Source of the DNA: Spartobacteria bacterium UBA695
GTDB taxonomy: Bacteria > Verrucomicrobiota > Verrucomicrobiia > Chthoniobacterales > Chthoniobacteraceae
Length of the DNA stretch: 64,000 bases
Assembly (NCBI GenBank): GCA_002298145.1
Contig: DBMP01000017.1
Coordinates: 1-64,000, forward strand
Direction: 5' to 3'
Shown: in pieces, positions 17,954 through 29,105 of the stretch
Layout: every line of letters begins with the position of its first letter
Position numbering within the stretch: the stretch's first letter is position 1
Notes under the pieces: generated by a model
The model's input: only the letters and a program-made list of their open reading frames with translations
Databases searched by the model: none
What the model was told of the DNA's origin: nothing
Made by a program: the position numbers and the translations under genes

Positions 17954-18238
17954 ATGTTTCTCCTTGGACTTTTTACGAATCTCTTCGAGGGCGGGGATCT
18001 CATCATCATCCTGCTCCTGGCGCTCCTGTTTTTCGGGGCCAAGCGGCTGCCGGAGCTGGCGCGCGGCTTGGGCGGGGCCATCAATGAGTTCAATAAGGCC
18101 AAGACCGATGTGCAAAAGCAGATTTCCGAGGCGGTAGAGCCTCCGCCCGCCGCCACGCAGGTTCCGCCTCCGGTCCAGCCGCCGACGGCTGCTCCTCAGC
18201 CGCCCGCCGGGCCTTCGGAACCCGAAAAGAAAGCCTGA
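17954..18238 (+). CDS. tatA: Twin-arginine translocase subunit TatA
   Basis: 94 residues. One N-terminal membrane helix (LIIILLLALLFFGAKRLPELARGLG) carries the FGxxKLPEL-type hinge, followed by an amphipathic helix and a Pro-rich tail (PPPVQPPTAAPQPP). It forms the pore of the Tat pathway, which exports folded proteins. tatC is not adjacent. A Tat-type lipoprotein precursor is encoded at 43.5 kb, so the pathway has a candidate client here. The Dop-TatA adjacency recalls actinobacterial paf loci, which often lie near tat genes. Confidence 0.9.
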   Translation: MFLLGLFTNLFEGGDLIIILLLALLFFGAKRLPELARGLGGAINEFNKAKTDVQKQISEAVEPPPAATQVPPPVQPPTAAPQPPAGPSEPEKKA

Positions 18239-18252
18239 CGCTTTCGCCCGCG

Positions 18253-19158
18253 ATGCCCCGCCTGCTCCCGCTTTGCCTGAGCGCGCTCCTGCTGCTGCCG
18301 GGAGCCGTGGTCTGGGGACGCGATTTCCTCTTCGCGGGCTACAACATCGAGAACTACGCGCCGGTGGCCGTTGAGGGCGCGACGAAAAGCGGTCGCCCGC
18401 TCAAAAGTGCCAAGGCCGCCGAGGCCGTGGCCCAAGTGGTGCGGGAGCTTAGCCCGGATATTCTCGGAGTTTGCGAGATGGGGGCCCGGGTGCAGTTCGA
18501 TGAATTCCGTGCCCGCATGGAGGCCGCAGGGATGGGTTATGTGGATGCGGAGTGGGTGGACGGCCCCGATCCCGACCGCCACCTGGCCCTTTTCAGCCGG
18601 TTCCCCATCGTGGCCCGGCAGTCGGTCGTCGATCTGCCCATCGCCGAGTCGCGGGACATCCGGCAAAAAGTTCGCCGGGGGTTTCTCGACGTGACGGTGG
18701 AGCCGGAGCCCGGCTTCCGGGTGCGTATTGTCGGCGTGCACCTCAAGTCCAAGCTGGCCACGCCGGAGGGGTCGGCCGAGGTCGAACGGCGTCAGGAGGC
18801 CCATCTCTTGCGGCTGTATGTGGAGGCGATTTTATCCGCGAACCCGGAGACGAACTTGCTGGTTTTTGGCGACCTCAACGACACCAAGGGGCAACCGGCG
18901 CTCCAGGAGATCACCGGAACGCGCGGCTCGGCCAGCGCGCTCGCGGAGCTGCGCCTGGCCGACGGCGTGGGGGACCGCTGGACGCATTACTGGAAGGCCG
19001 AGGACCTTTATTCGCGGATCGACTACCTCTTTGTCAGCCGGGCACTTGCCCCCGCCGTGGTTTCAAAGGATAGTGGCGTCTATCGCACGCCGAACTGGAA
19101 CCAGGCCAGCGACCATCGCCCCGTTTTTGCCACCTTTCACCCACCCGCCACCCCATGA
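18253..19158 (+). CDS. Exported endonuclease/exonuclease/phosphatase-family protein
   Basis: 301 residues with a signal peptide (LLPLCLSALLLLPGAVVWG). The EEP fold is recognisable: AGYNIENY, DILGVCEMG (catalytic Glu), GVHLKSKL (His), VFGDLNDT (Asp-Asn) and the closing NQASDHRPVFATF (Asp-His). Members cleave phosphodiesters in nucleic acids, lipids or small molecules; as an exported form it could scavenge phosphate from DNA or lipids. It sits 14 bases after tatA and overlaps the next gene by ATGA. Confidence 0.88.
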   Translation: MPRLLPLCLSALLLLPGAVVWGRDFLFAGYNIENYAPVAVEGATKSGRPLKSAKAAEAVAQVVRELSPDILGVCEMGARVQFDEFRARMEAAGMGYVDAEWVDGPDPDRHLALFSRFPIVARQSVVDLPIAESRDIRQKVRRGFLDVTVEPEPGFRVRIVGVHLKSKLATPEGSAEVERRQEAHLLRLYVEAILSANPETNLLVFGDLNDTKGQPALQEITGTRGSASALAELRLADGVGDRWTHYWKAEDLYSRIDYLFVSRALAPAVVSKDSGVYRTPNWNQASDHRPVFATFHPPATP

Positions 19159-20216
19159 TCGCGCCCCGCTTCGTCCCGCTTGCTCTTTGTGTCGCCCTGC
19201 TCGCCACGCTTCCCGCCGCGCAGGCTTCCCCCAATGCCGAGGCCGATTGGCAGGCCGTGCTGGCGCTTGAGGCCGGGCCGCAGAATCTCGCCGGGGTGCA
19301 GTCGCGCGAGCAGATCCGGGACATTACCCTCTCCCACCTCTACAAACAGGAGGGGGTGCTGCGGCAGTTTCTGCGCGAACACCCGGAGTCCAAGCACTTC
19401 GTGGACGCCCAGCTTTGCCTTTCGCGCCTTTTCGCGGTGCGGAGCGATTTTTCCGGCAACGCCGAGGATCTGCAAACCGCCGTGCAGATTCTGCGCGACG
19501 GCATGGCGAGCGCCCCGGCGGGTCGCCGCGCCGATTTCGACTTTGCCTCGCTGACCCTCTCCATCGGGGCCATGAATAACAACCCGAGCGCGGCGCAGCG
19601 CGAGGCCTTTACCTCCCAGGTGCTTACCTTCCGGCTCCGTTACCCGGGCGACCGCCGCATCGGCCCGCTCCTGGCCGAGACGGCGGTGCTCTACGACAAC
19701 GACCCGAAGCGCAAAAGCGAGCTGCTCGGGCTGGCGCAGGCCGAGGCGCAGACCCCGGAGGTCCAGGCCCGCATCCAGGATGACATCAAGCGCCTGGGGT
19801 TCCTGGGCAAGCCGGTGGAGGTCCGGGGGACGAGCGCCACGGGCGGCACGATGGACGTGGCGAACCTGCGCGGGATGGTCGTGTTGGTCTACTTTTTCGC
19901 GGGCTGGTCGGCCCCGAGCCTGGCGCAGCTCGACCAGGTGGAAAGCCTGCGCAAGGCCTATGAAAAGGACGGCCTGGCGGTAGTGGGGGTCAATCTCGAC
20001 GCCTCCCGCGAGGATCTGGACCGGACGCTCAAGGCGCATAATCTCGACTGGACGGTGCTCTTTGACGGCAAGGGTTGGAAGAGCCCGCTGGTGCGCGGCC
20101 TGGCGATCAATTCCATCCCGGCCCTGTGGGTGTTCGACCGGCGCGGGAACCTGCGTACGCTCAATCTTAAGGGCGATCCTGACGCGTTCCTGCGGCCCCT
20201 GCTGGCGGAAAAATAA
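19155..20216 (+). CDS. Exported TlpA-like protein with a thioredoxin fold lacking CXXC
   Basis: 353 residues. After a signal peptide (ALCVALLATLPAAQA) comes an alpha-helical, repeat-like region (about 30-215). A TlpA/AhpC-type thioredoxin domain follows: LRGMVVLVYFFAGWSAPSLAQLDQVESL, VVGVNLDAS and SIPALWVFDRRGNL. The active-site WCxxC is replaced by WSAPS, so both redox cysteines are lost. The cis-Pro loop (IPALWV) is kept. It is therefore probably a binding or scaffold protein in the periplasm and not a reductase. Confidence 0.8.
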   Translation: MIAPRFVPLALCVALLATLPAAQASPNAEADWQAVLALEAGPQNLAGVQSREQIRDITLSHLYKQEGVLRQFLREHPESKHFVDAQLCLSRLFAVRSDFSGNAEDLQTAVQILRDGMASAPAGRRADFDFASLTLSIGAMNNNPSAAQREAFTSQVLTFRLRYPGDRRIGPLLAETAVLYDNDPKRKSELLGLAQAEAQTPEVQARIQDDIKRLGFLGKPVEVRGTSATGGTMDVANLRGMVVLVYFFAGWSAPSLAQLDQVESLRKAYEKDGLAVVGVNLDASREDLDRTLKAHNLDWTVLFDGKGWKSPLVRGLAINSIPALWVFDRRGNLRTLNLKGDPDAFLRPLLAEK

Positions 20217-20284
20217 TCATCCCAATAGGGTAACTTTTTCATCTTTGCCCGCGCACCCTAGGGGAGCATGGCCGATACCCGGGT

Positions 20285-20908
20285 ATGAAGCTGCAAAGAA
20301 TACCTGTTTTGGCGGCGGCCGTTCTGATGGCGATCGTTTCACCCCAAGCTTGGGCTTTCGGCCCCGGTGGGGGCTGCGGTCGTGGCGGAGGCCCCGGTGG
20401 ATTTCATGGCGGTTGCGGGCCCCGAGGAGGGTTCCGCTGCGGGCCTGGGCCGAGCTGCGGCGGGCGGTTTGGCCCCGGCTGGGGCGGCCGGTGGAACCGT
20501 TGTGGCTGGGGTGGCGGCGGTTGGAGCGGTGGCGGGGGGTACTATGGGGGGTATTCCGGCTGGGCCGCCCCTTATCTGGGCTGCGGTTACGGCGCTTGTG
20601 GGAATGCCGCTACGCCGAACTATGTCATTAACTACAGCCCGAACATTACGACGGGCGTGACGGCGGTTCCCACCGAGGCGGTGGACCCGGGGGTGGTCGC
20701 AGAAGCGACCGTGAGCACGACGGTTTCGGGCGATCTGGTGGGCAATGTCCAGCGGGCGCTGCGGGCCCGGGGGTTCTACCGGGGGCCGATTGACGGGATC
20801 AGCGGTGCGCCCACGCGCTCGGCGATCCGCGCCTATGCCGCGAGCCGTGGCTTTGCGGCGACGGGGATTATTGACAACCAGTTGCTTGCCTCGCTCGGGT
20901 TGCTTTAG
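20285..20908 (+). CDS. Exported glycine-rich protein with peptidoglycan-binding domain
   Basis: 207 residues. A signal peptide (LAAAVLMAIVSPQAWA) precedes a long Gly-rich region with scattered Cys and Trp (GGGCGRGGGPGG and similar). The C-terminal 60 residues form a PG_binding_1 domain (VGNVQRALRARGFYRGPIDG, then APTRSAIRAYAASRGF). It is likely a cell-envelope protein attached to peptidoglycan. The Gly-rich segment may be a flexible surface region. No catalytic domain is present. Confidence 0.75.
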   Translation: MKLQRIPVLAAAVLMAIVSPQAWAFGPGGGCGRGGGPGGFHGGCGPRGGFRCGPGPSCGGRFGPGWGGRWNRCGWGGGGWSGGGGYYGGYSGWAAPYLGCGYGACGNAATPNYVINYSPNITTGVTAVPTEAVDPGVVAEATVSTTVSGDLVGNVQRALRARGFYRGPIDGISGAPTRSAIRAYAASRGFAATGIIDNQLLASLGLL

Positions 20909-20972
20909 ATCGGGATCCACTAAACTCCGTGGTTGAGCCCGGGGCCGGAACAGGCGATGCTGGGCGAGGAAT

Positions 20973-22382
20973 ATGAGCGATTTTGACTTCCTCGTCCTGG
21001 GTGGCGGCAGTGCCGGTTACGCCGCTGCCTCCACCGCCGCCTCTCTGGGGCTACGCGTCGGCTTGGTGGAGGGTGCCGGGGAGCTCGGCGGCCTGTGCAT
21101 CCTGCGCGGGTGCATGCCGAGCAAGGCGCTCATCGAATCGGCCAATCATTTTGCCGATTTCCGCCGCGCCGGGGAGTTTGGCCTCGAAGCCGGGCCCGCC
21201 GGGTTTTCGATTTCCAAAATCTACGAGCGCAAGGCGCGCCATGTGGCCGAGTTTGCTGATTACCGCGCCAAGCAGCTTGAAAGCGGGCGCTTCGAGCTGA
21301 TCCGGGGCTGGGGGGCCTTTGTCGATCCGCACACGGTGGAGGTGCGCCAGGCCGATGGCACCTCTCGCCAGGTTAGCGCGCGCACGATCTTGATCGCCAC
21401 CGGCTCGCGCATCAAGAAAGTGGCCATTCCCGGGCTGGAGGAGGCCGGTTACTGGACCAGCGACACGGTGTTGGCCACGGCCCGGTTGCCAAAATCGGTG
21501 ATCGTCTTGGGCGGCGGCGCGACGGCGGTGGAGTTCGCCCACTATTTTTCCGCCATGGGGGTGAAAACGACGGTGATCCAGCGCAGCCCCCAACTGGTTA
21601 AAGAGATGGACGCTGACCTGGCCAAGGTGCTCGCTACGGCGTTGCGCCAGCGCGGGGTGTCGGTCCACTGCAATACGGCGCTCTCGCGGGTGGAACGGAC
21701 GGAGACGGGGGCAAAGCGCGTGGTCTTTACCCAAGGGGGCGAAACGCGCACCGCTGAGGCGGAGGAGATCGTTTACGCGCTGGGCCGGGAGCCTCTTACT
21801 GCCGGGATGAGCCTGGATAAAGCCGGGATCGACTGCACCCACGGCTGCCCCGCCGCGGGCCTCACGCAGCAGACGAGCGTGCCCCATATTTTTGCCGCCG
21901 GGGATGTCTGTGGGCCTTACGAGGTGGTCCATATCGCCATCGCTCAGGCCGAGGTGGCGGCTCGCAACGCCGTCCGCTTGGTGAAGGGGGATGGGCGCGG
22001 GCTTGATGAAATGGATTACCGGCTGCGGCTTTTTGTGATCTTTACCGAGCCGGAGCTGGCCCGGGTCGGGATGAGCGAGGCGGAGCTGCAAACCGAGGGG
22101 ATCCCCTACCGCGTGGCTTCCTACCCCTTCGACGACCACGGCAAGTCGATCCTGATGGAGGAGAAGCTCGGGTTTGTAAAGCTGCTGGCGGGGGAGGACT
22201 CGGACGAGATCCTCGGAGCCGCCGTGGTGGGACCGCGCGCCTCGGAGCTGATCCACGAGATTGTCGTGGCGATGCGCTTCCGAGCGACCGCCGGGCAGCT
22301 CGCTGCTATTCCGCATTACCATCCGACCTTAAGCGAAATCTGGACCTACCCGGCTGAGGAACTCGCCAGCGGGATGCCATAG
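20973..22382 (+). CDS. Pyridine nucleotide-disulfide oxidoreductase (dihydrolipoamide dehydrogenase / MerA-like)
   Basis: 469 residues, normal for class I flavin disulfide reductases. The FAD site is FLVLGGGSAGYAAA, the redox disulfide is GGLCILRGCMPSKALI, the NAD(P)H site is VIVLGGGATAVEFA, and the dimer-interface His-Glu pair is in IPHYHPTLSEIW. The redox spacing CxxxxC is intact. It reduces a disulfide or metal substrate using NAD(P)H in the cytoplasm. No lipoate-complex subunits are adjacent. The neighbouring copper ATPase suggests a metal or oxidative stress role, but this is inference. Confidence 0.88.
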   Translation: MSDFDFLVLGGGSAGYAAASTAASLGLRVGLVEGAGELGGLCILRGCMPSKALIESANHFADFRRAGEFGLEAGPAGFSISKIYERKARHVAEFADYRAKQLESGRFELIRGWGAFVDPHTVEVRQADGTSRQVSARTILIATGSRIKKVAIPGLEEAGYWTSDTVLATARLPKSVIVLGGGATAVEFAHYFSAMGVKTTVIQRSPQLVKEMDADLAKVLATALRQRGVSVHCNTALSRVERTETGAKRVVFTQGGETRTAEAEEIVYALGREPLTAGMSLDKAGIDCTHGCPAAGLTQQTSVPHIFAAGDVCGPYEVVHIAIAQAEVAARNAVRLVKGDGRGLDEMDYRLRLFVIFTEPELARVGMSEAELQTEGIPYRVASYPFDDHGKSILMEEKLGFVKLLAGEDSDEILGAAVVGPRASELIHEIVVAMRFRATAGQLAAIPHYHPTLSEIWTYPAEELASGMP

Positions 22383-22454
22383 CGCCGGGGGGCCGAAGGT
22401 GATTTCTTCTTGAGAACCATTCCCAAAAAGATCGGCCGATGTTAAGCTTCCCTT

Positions 22455-24701
<2,247 letters not shown>

Positions 24702-24772
24702 GGACGTTATCGCGGAGCCTCTTGCCCTCGTCGTTTTCGAGTCAAACTCGGGAACGCGAAAAGGCCAAAACG

Positions 24773-24811
24773 AAAGCCGCAAAGGCGACATTGTCGCGCC
24801 TTTGCGGCTTT
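24773..24811. terminator. Bidirectional hairpin between copper ATPase and aroF
   Basis: A 15-bp perfect stem, aaagccgcaaaggcg (24773-24787) with cgcctttgcggcttt (24797-24811), lies between two convergent genes. The A/T-rich ends give each strand a modest U tract. It probably ends transcripts from both sides. Confidence 0.65.
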
Positions 24812-24833
24812 GCGTGAGATTTAGGAGCGGCTT

Positions 24834-25865
24834 CTACGCCTTGAAGGTTTCCAGCTTCTTGCCGGTGAGGTTCAGGAAGGGAGGCAGCGTGCCCATGAGC
24901 TGGGCGAAGGAGGTGAAGTCAACCTGCTGCTGGCCGTCGCTCATCGCTTCCGCCGGGTTCGGGTGAACTTCGATGATGAGGCCGTCGGAATCCATCGCCA
25001 CGGCTCCACGGCAGAGCGCCGAGACAAGGCTCGCTTTGCCGCTGCCCTGGCTCGGGTCAACGACTACTGGCAGGTGCGTCTCCATCTTCGCCACGGCTAC
25101 GGCGGAGAGGTCCAGCGTGTTGCGGGTGAAGGTCTCAAAGGTCCGGATGCCGCGTTCGCAGAGCATGACGTTCGGGTTGCCGTTGGAGAGGACGTACTCG
25201 GCGGAAAGGAACCACTCCTCCAGGCGCTGGCTCAGGCCGCGTTTGAGCAGGATCGGCTTGCCGCTGCGGGCCGCTTCGATCAAGAGCTGGAAGTTCTGGG
25301 CGTTGCGTGCGCCGATTTGCAGGATGTCGGAGGACTCGGCTACGTGCTCTACGTCGCGCTCGCTCAAGACTTCGGTGACGATTTTGAGCCCCGTCTCTTT
25401 CCGGGCCAGCTGGAGCAGGCGCAGGCCTTCCTTGCCGAGACCCTGGAATTCGTAGGGGGAGGTGCGGGGCTTGTAAGCGCCGCCGCGAAGAATGGTGGCT
25501 CCGGCGGCCTTGACGGCGCGGGCGGTGGTGAGGAGCTGCTCCTCGCTCTCGACGGAACAGGGGCCTGCCATGACGGCAAAGTGGGGTCCGCCGATCTTCA
25601 CGCCGTCGATGTCGATGATGGTGTCATCCGGCTTAAACTGGCGGCTGACGAGCTTGTAGCGCTTCTGGACGCGGAGGACCTCCTGCACCTGGGGCAGGAC
25701 GGTGAGGCGTTCGAGGTCGCCGTGCGTGGTCTCGTCGCCGATGGCGGCCACGACGGTCTGCTCGGTTCCGTAAATGGGACGCGGCTCATAGCCAAGACGC
25801 GCGACTTCGGCGACCACTTTTTCGATTCCCTCTGGAGGCGTGTTTGGTTTGATGACAATAATCAT
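24834..25865 (-). CDS. aroF: 3-deoxy-7-phosphoheptulonate (DAHP) synthase, type I-beta
   Basis: 343 residues. It condenses phosphoenolpyruvate and erythrose 4-phosphate in the first step of the shikimate pathway. An N-terminal ferredoxin-like regulatory segment (MIIVIKPNTPPEGIEKVV) precedes the KDSA/DAHP barrel with VMAGPCSVES, ILRGGAYKPRTSPYEFQG, LLKRGLSQRLEEW, LCERGIRTFE and VVVDPSQGSGK. The length and N-terminal extension match the AroF family of Thermotoga type. It is monocistronic with a hairpin at its 3' end. Confidence 0.95.
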   Translation of the reverse strand: MIIVIKPNTPPEGIEKVVAEVARLGYEPRPIYGTEQTVVAAIGDETTHGDLERLTVLPQVQEVLRVQKRYKLVSRQFKPDDTIIDIDGVKIGGPHFAVMAGPCSVESEEQLLTTARAVKAAGATILRGGAYKPRTSPYEFQGLGKEGLRLLQLARKETGLKIVTEVLSERDVEHVAESSDILQIGARNAQNFQLLIEAARSGKPILLKRGLSQRLEEWFLSAEYVLSNGNPNVMLCERGIRTFETFTRNTLDLSAVAVAKMETHLPVVVDPSQGSGKASLVSALCRGAVAMDSDGLIIEVHPNPAEAMSDGQQQVDFTSFAQLMGTLPPFLNLTGKKLETFKA

Positions 25866-25943
25866 GGAATTACGGCAATGGATGTTGGAAAAACTCCATA
25901 AGAGAGCCTATTTTGGGCTTTCCGGAAACCTTTTTATTTTATT

Positions 25944-27020
25944 ATGCCCGATTTTACCGGCGGCGGCATCCACGGCCTCCCTTCTGAAACCCGCTCCATT
26001 GGCGATACTTGTTTTGACCAACGCATTCACGACCTAGTTCGCGACTACGGCTGCAATTCTTCCAGCAACTGGATCCAGGAGATGATTGTCACGGCCCTGA
26101 AAATCGGCCACGACGGCCTGGGCGAGGCGGATCTCAAGCTGTTTAACCGCTCGCTGCGCGAACTGCGCTACTCGGCGCGTGTTTTCTCCAAATACACGGA
26201 CCGCCAGAAGGTGGTGGTCTTCGGCTCGGCCCGCACTCCGGCGGACGCCCCCGAGGCGCTGGCTGCGGAGGAGTTTGGACGCAAAATGCGTGAAAAAGGC
26301 TACATGATCATCACCGGCGGCGGGGATGGGATCATGGGGGCGGCCCAGCGCGGGGCGGGGCGGGAGAATTCGTTCGGGCTGAATATCCGGCTCCCTTTTG
26401 AGCAGCATGCCAACGCGATCATCGACGGCGACCCGAAGTTGATCAATTTCAACTATTTCTTCACCCGCAAGCTCAACTTCGTTAAGGAGACCCACGCGGT
26501 TGCTCTCTTCCCGGGGGGCTTTGGCACGATGGACGAGGGCTTTGAGGTGCTGACGCTGATGCAGACGGGCAAGGCGCGGATTTTGCCGATGGTCTTTGTG
26601 GACCAGCCCGAGGGGACTTACTGGAAGGCGTTTTTTGCCTTTCTGGAGAAGCATCTCTGCGGTCATGGGTTGGTGAGTCCGGATGATTTCCATCTCTTCC
26701 GGCTTTTTACCAATGTGGATGATGCCGTTGCGGAGATTCTGCAATTTTACAAAAACTATGTCTCCTACCGCTGGGTGCGCAAGCAGCTGGTGCTGCGGCT
26801 CCAGCAGGCGCTGACGTCCAAGGCGCTCTCGGAGCTGAACCACGAATTCGCCGATCTGCTGGTGAGCGGCGCCATCGTGGCCGCAGGGCCGCTGCCGGAG
26901 GAGATGAATCAGCCGGAGATTGCGCATCTGCCCCGGCTGGTCCTGACGCCGCACCGGCATAACCTGGGCCGCCTGCGGTTGCTGATCGACGCGATCAACC
27001 GCGCGCCGACGGCTGGTTGA
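25944..27020 (+). CDS. LOG-family protein (Rossmann-fold nucleotide-binding, TIGR00730-like)
   Basis: 358 residues. The core has the LOG signatures: VVVFGSARTP, YMIITGGGDGIMGAAQRGAG and FPGGFGTMDEGFEVLTLMQTGK (PGGxGTxxE). It has about 70 extra residues at the N-terminus and 80 at the C-terminus, as in the larger bacterial relatives. Small members hydrolyse cytokinin nucleotides or AMP-like ribotides; the function of this long form is unclear. It is convergent with the GH75-like gene, with a hairpin in between. Confidence 0.82.
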   Translation: MPDFTGGGIHGLPSETRSIGDTCFDQRIHDLVRDYGCNSSSNWIQEMIVTALKIGHDGLGEADLKLFNRSLRELRYSARVFSKYTDRQKVVVFGSARTPADAPEALAAEEFGRKMREKGYMIITGGGDGIMGAAQRGAGRENSFGLNIRLPFEQHANAIIDGDPKLINFNYFFTRKLNFVKETHAVALFPGGFGTMDEGFEVLTLMQTGKARILPMVFVDQPEGTYWKAFFAFLEKHLCGHGLVSPDDFHLFRLFTNVDDAVAEILQFYKNYVSYRWVRKQLVLRLQQALTSKALSELNHEFADLLVSGAIVAAGPLPEEMNQPEIAHLPRLVLTPHRHNLGRLRLLIDAINRAPTAG

Positions 27021-27050
27021 CAGGGGGCTGTACGGTGCGATGTTTTAAGT

Positions 27051-27090
27051 GAACTCCGGGGGGGTTGCTGGTTTGTCCTCTCCGGAGTTC
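27051..27090. terminator. Hairpin between convergent LOG and GH75-like genes
   Basis: gaactccgg (27051-27059) pairs with ccggagttc (27082-27090) across a 22-base loop. It lies in the gap between two converging genes and is followed by T-rich sequence on the plus strand. It is a plausible terminator, weak by loop size. Confidence 0.4.
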
Positions 27091-27154
27091 GTTTGTACGG
27101 ATTTCACCAGGGAGGACACCGTAACGAGGATGGCGGCCCGTTGGCCCACCTTTT

Positions 27155-28657
27155 TTACGAATTCTTGTGCGCCGGTTTTTTGGGCGTGGGGCTGGGGACG
27201 CTTGGAGACGGTGTAGCTGTGGGGGCAACCGACGGCGCGGGCGTGGCCGAGGCTCCCGCTCCCGGTACGGGGCAGACGATGGGCGTCGGGCACGGTGTGA
27301 CGGGCGGGCAGGCAGGGCTGGCCGCCGGGCTCCCGGATGGGCTGGGTGAGGCCCCGGGGCTCCCTGAGGGGCTCTCCGCAGGCGATGGCGTGGGGGTGGG
27401 TGTCGGAGGCGGGGTGGGCGTTGGCGCGGGTTTGGAGAGGTTGACCCAGGCGTGTAGGTTGCCGCTGTAGCCGCCGATTTCGCCCAACAGGGTCTCGACT
27501 TTGGCGCGCCATTTGTCGAGGTCGGGCGGGCCGGGCGTTTCGTCGGCGCTGCCGGGGAAGAGGAGGTAGGTGACTTTGAGTTTGTTCTCCGCGCGGTTAA
27601 GGCCCGAGGTCTCGGAGTTGATTTCTTTGCCGAGGCGCAATGACGCTTCGCCGACTACTTTTTTCGGGCCGATGTCGCCGATGATGGCGGGGTAGATCAT
27701 GTTGGCGTGGATCACGGCGCAGTAGTCGCCTACTTTCGGCTGGAAGCCGGGCTCCATCCCCTCTTGCATCAGGCCGGGCAGGACCACGTAGGGGTCGGTG
27801 GCGGCGATGAGGAAGCTGTAGGTTTTCAGCTGGCTGACTTCGTACTGCGCTGCTCCCATCTGGTCGCGGAGGACCTGGCGCAGCGGTGCGCTGAGGCCTT
27901 TGGATTCGGCGTACTTGGCCTCTGCCGCTTTGAGCTTGGCGACGCGGCCCGCGAGGAACGGGTTCACCAGCTCGGTCTGCTTGGGCCATTTGTAGCTGGT
28001 CATCGGCTGGAAGGTCGGGTCGGCGGTGCTCGGCACGGGCAGGCGGTCGGGATCGGAGCCGTCGGTATCGACGTCCATGTCGGCCTGGAGCAGGACGGCG
28101 GTGCGTTTGGTGTGCGGGTGGCGCAGTTCCAGGATCGTCTCGCAGTCAAAGAAATCGTGCCGGGAGAGGAGCGCGTCAAGCCGGTTGAGGTTGGCCTGGA
28201 GGAGGTTCAATTTGTACCCGTAAAGCGCCTCGTATTTCTCTGAAACGCGGGCTTTCTCCAGCATCGCGGGGAGGCCGGGGAGGAGCTTCGGCAGTTCGGG
28301 GTTGATCTTGGAAAGGGAGGCGAGGTCGGCGTTGGCTTTGGGGACTTTGACTTTGACGGTGACCTCCACGGCGTAGCTGCCGGGGATCTCGATTTCCGTG
28401 GTGGCGGTGCCGTTGCCTGGCTCGCTCTCCAGCCGGGACTTAAACTCCATGCCGTTAAATAGCTTGCCGACTTCCATGCGCTTTTGCGGGATGTAGATGG
28501 GTGTTGGCTTGGGCGTGGGGGTGGGCCGTGGCGTGGCCGAGGGGACGGGGGTGGGCGTGGGGGGCGGCTGGTGTTTGCAGCCGGGGGTTTTGTTGCCCCA
28601 GACGTACAGGAGCACCGCGAGGATCAGCGCGGCGATAGGGGCGATTTTTGAAAACAT
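27155..28657 (-). CDS. GH75 chitosanase-like exported protein with Pro/Thr/Ser-rich linkers
   Basis: 500 residues. An N-terminal membrane segment (IAPIAALILAVLLYVWG) is followed by a Pro/Thr-rich linker, a central domain of about 330 residues, and a second long Pro/Ser/Thr-rich C-terminal tail. The central domain shows the GH75 pattern: an acidic DMDVDTDGSDPDR region, then PYVVLPGLM, VGDYCAVIHANMIYPAIIGDIGP and VVGEASLRLGKEIN. Known GH75 enzymes hydrolyse chitosan outside the cell. The membrane segment may be an anchor. The assignment rests on motif resemblance only. Confidence 0.6.
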   Translation of the reverse strand: MFSKIAPIAALILAVLLYVWGNKTPGCKHQPPPTPTPVPSATPRPTPTPKPTPIYIPQKRMEVGKLFNGMEFKSRLESEPGNGTATTEIEIPGSYAVEVTVKVKVPKANADLASLSKINPELPKLLPGLPAMLEKARVSEKYEALYGYKLNLLQANLNRLDALLSRHDFFDCETILELRHPHTKRTAVLLQADMDVDTDGSDPDRLPVPSTADPTFQPMTSYKWPKQTELVNPFLAGRVAKLKAAEAKYAESKGLSAPLRQVLRDQMGAAQYEVSQLKTYSFLIAATDPYVVLPGLMQEGMEPGFQPKVGDYCAVIHANMIYPAIIGDIGPKKVVGEASLRLGKEINSETSGLNRAENKLKVTYLLFPGSADETPGPPDLDKWRAKVETLLGEIGGYSGNLHAWVNLSKPAPTPTPPPTPTPTPSPAESPSGSPGASPSPSGSPAASPACPPVTPCPTPIVCPVPGAGASATPAPSVAPTATPSPSVPSPTPKKPAHKNS

Positions 28658-28714
28658 TTGCCCTTATGTTTGACCTGCCCGGGCGCGATTTCAACCCCCA
28701 ACTTGCCTTCCGCT

Positions 28715-29044
28715 TTACCGCCCGAAGGCGATCAGCGTAAGGATCATGCCCACGCCGCTTAGGACCGCCATGACGATCACCTCAGGCGCCGCCCGGTTGA
28801 GCATGACCTTGGGGATGAAGCGGCCCGAGAGGACCGCTGTGGCCAGGAGGCCCAGGATCAGGCCGATTTTGACCAGGTTGGTCTGCTCGCAGACGAGCAG
28901 GACCCCGGCGGCGATGAGGACCAAACCGGCGAGAAGGCCTCCTACAAGGCAGGTGAGTTCCTTTGTCTTGACGTAACCGATGACGGCTCCGGCAAGGGTC
29001 AGAACCCCCAAAATGATGTAGTAGATCTCCGTGGCTTGGATCAC
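28715..29044 (-). CDS. TMEM14/UPF0136-like small membrane protein
   Basis: 109 residues with four hydrophobic helices (YYIILGVLTLAGAVIGYVKT, LVGGLLAGLVLIAAGVLLV, VKIGLILGLLATAVLSGR, VIVMAVLSGVGMILTLIAF). The GxxGYxK turn after helix 1 matches the Tmem14 family. Its function in bacteria is unknown. The only reasonable start is a GTG at 29044, 62 bases after the end of the GH31 gene on the same strand. Confidence 0.65.
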   Translation of the reverse strand: MIQATEIYYIILGVLTLAGAVIGYVKTKELTCLVGGLLAGLVLIAAGVLLVCEQTNLVKIGLILGLLATAVLSGRFIPKVMLNRAAPEVIVMAVLSGVGMILTLIAFGR

Positions 29045-29105
29045 ACAAGCGTCATAGGACAAAGTGGGCGCTATGTCACCCAAAAGATGCGCCCACTGGG
29101 TGAAC

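Noticed and set aside
14788..18156. Long open frames antisense to arc and dop
   Set aside because: Low-complexity Arg/Leu/His-rich translations with no family resemblance, opposite to well-conserved genes.
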